Below are positions 24,461 through 26,146 of a DNA stretch of 26,146 nt, in pieces (the stretch's first letter is position 1; every line of letters starts with the position of its first letter). The stretch is from contig JAJZJI010000008.1 of assembly GCA_021828345.1 (NCBI GenBank), positions 1 through 26,146 on the forward strand, read 5' to 3'. A program made the translations under genes and the position numbers. The notes beneath the pieces were generated by a model that did not search any database, was not told the DNA's origin, and saw only the letters and a list, made by a program, of their open reading frames with translations. Origin of the DNA: Microcaldota archaeon. Lineage in GTDB: Archaea > Micrarchaeota > Micrarchaeia > Micrarchaeales > Micrarchaeaceae.

Positions 24461-25675
24461 ATGATATTAAAGGAAGAGTTAAGAGAGGTTATTCTATCAC
24501 AAAGAACTCTGTTTAATAACCAGGATATAGGAGTAGAGCGTAATGTAATTGTTAATATAAATACGAAATTACCACATGCGCTTATTATTTCTGGAATAAG
24601 AAGGTGCGGTAAAAGTACACTTATGCGTCAGCTTTCAAAAAAAATTAAAAGCTTTAATTATCTAAATTTTGAGGATACGCGGCTAACGGGTTTTGAAGTG
24701 GCTGATTTTGAAAAACTCGATGAAATATATAAAGAGGAGTTTGGGGAAGTGGAATTCTATTTATTTGATGAAATACAAAATATACCAAATTGGGAGATTT
24801 TTGTAAGGTCCAGACTGGATAGGGATAAAAAATTTATAATAACAGGATCCAATGCCTCGCTTTTAAGCAAGGAACTTGGTACACGATTGACCGGAAGGCA
24901 TATTAATGTAGAATTACTTCCATTTAATTTTAAAGAATTTGAATCTTTTAAGATGCAAAAGGATGGGATAAAAGCATTTGAAATATATTTTAATGAGGGA
25001 GGATTTCCGGAGTACCTCAAATATCAAAATAAGGATATACTACGCGAGTTATTTATTGATATTATACAAAGGGATATTGTTGCAAGATACAATATACGCG
25101 AAGCTAAAATTTTGAAAGAACTGGCACTGTATTTGTTATCAAATGTAGGAAAAGAGTTTTCATTTAATAATTTAAAAAACATATTTTCTTTAGGTTCGGT
25201 AAACACAGTATCATCATTCATATCATATCTAGAAGATAGCTATATGATTTTTACTGTTCCGCAGTTTAACTATTCATTAAAAAAACAGATAGTTAATCCT
25301 AAAAAAGTATATGCCATAGATAATGGCTTTTGCTCAGCTAATTCACTCTCTTTTTCTGAGGATAAAGGAAGAATGCTAGAAAATATTGCCTATCTTGCCA
25401 TAAGAAAAAATAATAATCAGATATTTTATTTTAAATCAAAGAATAATAATGAATGTGATTTTATAATAAAAGAGTCATCAAAGGTAAAAATGGCAATACA
25501 GGTATGTTACAAATTAGATGAGAATAATATTGAAAGGGAATTAAAAGGACTAATAGAAGCATTAAACCAGTTTGATTTAAAAGAGGGCTTAGTATTGACG
25601 TATAATCAGGAGGATGACTTAATAAAAGAGAACAAAAAAATAAGGATTTTACCGTTGTGGAAATGGTATATATAA
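24461..25675 (+). CDS. AAA-family ATPase with DUF4143-type C-terminus (copy 2)
   Basis: The same family as the 7.6-8.8 kb gene but clearly diverged, 404 residues. It has P-loop ISGIRRCGKST, Walker B FYLFDEI followed by QNIPNWE, the sensor-like FIITGSNASLLS, LTGRHINVELLPFNFKEFE, the middle ARYNIREAKILKELALYLLSN winged-helix segment and AIDNGF. The nuclease-like end reads NECDFII then AIQVCYKL, the Q-x-C variant common in part of the family. I chose ATG 24461: it is about 28 bases from the TATA box, whereas the ATG at 24422 lies inside the operator palindrome and upstream of the TATA box. Glu is more often GAA than GAG. The gene lies between two perfect 34-bp repeats and is divergent from the giant surface gene. 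Confidence 0.87.
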   Translation: MILKEELREVILSQRTLFNNQDIGVERNVIVNINTKLPHALIISGIRRCGKSTLMRQLSKKIKSFNYLNFEDTRLTGFEVADFEKLDEIYKEEFGEVEFYLFDEIQNIPNWEIFVRSRLDRDKKFIITGSNASLLSKELGTRLTGRHINVELLPFNFKEFESFKMQKDGIKAFEIYFNEGGFPEYLKYQNKDILRELFIDIIQRDIVARYNIREAKILKELALYLLSNVGKEFSFNNLKNIFSLGSVNTVSSFISYLEDSYMIFTVPQFNYSLKKQIVNPKKVYAIDNGFCSANSLSFSEDKGRMLENIAYLAIRKNNNQIFYFKSKNNNECDFIIKESSKVKMAIQVCYKLDENNIERELKGLIEALNQFDLKEGLVLTYNQEDDLIKENKKIRILPLWKWYI

Positions 25676-25701
25676 TACTTATTTTATCTATGTTAATTAT
25701 C

Positions 25702-25735
25702 AATGCACAATAGTTCTCATTACTAATGAGAAGAT
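25702..25735 (+). repeat. 34-bp perfect direct repeat, right copy
   Basis: Identical to 24398-24431, and the ten bases before it match the left flank at six places. It lies between the convergent 3' ends of ATPase copies 2 and 3, where no promoter is needed. The TATA box of the left copy is not repeated in full. Confidence 0.95.
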
Positions 25736-25765
25736 TTGTATGTGTATATATGTGGCGGTTATATA

Positions 25766-26146
25766 CTACATTTCAAATTCAGATTCCTGCAGTAATATAA
25801 GAAATATTGAAGCTGGAATATGTGCAGTATCATCTTTAAACATAATATCATCTTTTGTTACTATAATGTATTTATTTATTTTTTTGCTCTTAACAAAATC
25901 ATTTTTGCTTATACTGTTTTGATACTTTACTTCTATGCCTATAATCGAGCCATCTTCTTTAAGGTATAAGAAATCTATTTCTTTTTTTGATTTAAGCTGC
26001 ATAAATTTAAGATAATTATCATAGTGTTTTGTGATCCCAGTTTCACGTACGCGTGCAAGGTGCTGTGCCATTACTTCCTCAATTATACATCCGACTTGAG
26101 TTGATTGCAATGTTTCTTCAATAAAATCATATACATTTCTTGCGTA
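25766..26146 (-). CDS. AAA/DUF4143 ATPase, C-terminal part, runs off the window (copy 3)
   Basis: The frame is open from the window edge (reading YARNVYDFIEETLQS) through to the stop at 25766, so this is the 3' end of a longer gene whose start is outside. The visible part is the DUF4143-type C-terminus: VMAQHLARV, then KKEIDFLYLKEDGSIIGIEVKYQ. Here the D...E-x-K nuclease-like motif is complete, unlike copies 1 and 2. The apparent internal TTG start at 26110 should be ignored. The gene is convergent with copy 2 and the right 34-bp repeat lies between them. Confidence 0.8.
   Translation of the reverse strand, partial: YARNVYDFIEETLQSTQVGCIIEEVMAQHLARVRETGITKHYDNYLKFMQLKSKKEIDFLYLKEDGSIIGIEVKYQNSISKNDFVKSKKINKYIIVTKDDIMFKDDTAHIPASIFLILLQESEFEM

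Noticed and set aside
24398..25735. Insertion sequence or transposon carrying the ATPase
   Set aside because: No transposase, no terminal inverted repeats and no short target duplication. The flanks are long direct repeats that include the gene's own operator.

Overview
The window is AT-rich archaeal chromosome. The archaeal markers are an archaeal-type alanyl-tRNA synthetase, ribosomal protein L10e, the diphthamide enzyme Dph2, an archaeosortase-type membrane protein, MthK-like RCK proteins, two box C/D guide RNAs and TATA boxes about 25 bp upstream of many genes. Shine-Dalgarno sites of the GGTG/GGAG/GTGAT type are also common, often before TTG or ATG starts. Compact gene packing, a giant surface protein and many short or degenerate proteins would fit a small-genome DPANN-type archaeon (Micrarchaeota/Parvarchaeota-like), but the lineage is an inference.

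Layout. 1-2.9 kb: thiI, a C/D RNA lying in the leader of the next gene, and an exosortase/archaeosortase-family protein. 2.9-5.7 kb: a pentapeptide-repeat protein, a degenerate transglutaminase-like protein, and on the minus strand an Hsp20 gene coupled to an unlisted 39-residue basic protein, plus a small membrane protein. 5.8-7.4 kb: L10e and dph2. 7.6-8.9 kb: an AAA/DUF4143 ATPase whose TATA box is flanked by two identical 20-bp repeats. 9.1-12.8 kb: a second C/D RNA directly in front of a Cas4/EXO5-like nuclease gene, then alaS. 12.8-14.4 kb: a two-TM protein and an unusual uracil-DNA-glycosylase-family protein lacking three of four Fe-S cysteines. 14.4-16.4 kb: three RCK proteins, two of them fused to K+-channel-like pores with non-canonical filters. 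16.6-17.3 kb: a toxin-antitoxin pair whose RelE-like toxin has an in-frame TAG. 17.4-24.2 kb: a giant secreted, C-terminally anchored protein and its co-transcribed basic membrane partner. 24.4-26.1 kb: a second AAA/DUF4143 ATPase between two perfect 34-bp repeats, and the C-terminal part of a third.

How the parts may work together. ThiI, Dph2, AlaRS, L10e and the two guide RNAs all serve tRNA, rRNA or translation-factor function. The archaeosortase is a candidate processor of the giant protein. The RCK trio looks like one hetero-oligomeric channel. The toxin-antitoxin remnant and the ATPases with private operators are the accessory part of the window.

The most interesting signal is the pair of C/D RNAs. 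Each has exact 12-nt guides and ends 6-11 nt before a start codon. In the first, the terminal kink-turn contains the Shine-Dalgarno site of the archaeosortase gene. This suggests that methylation guides, or L7Ae binding, could be coupled to expression of the downstream gene. There is no CRISPR array, transposase or tRNA gene in the window.
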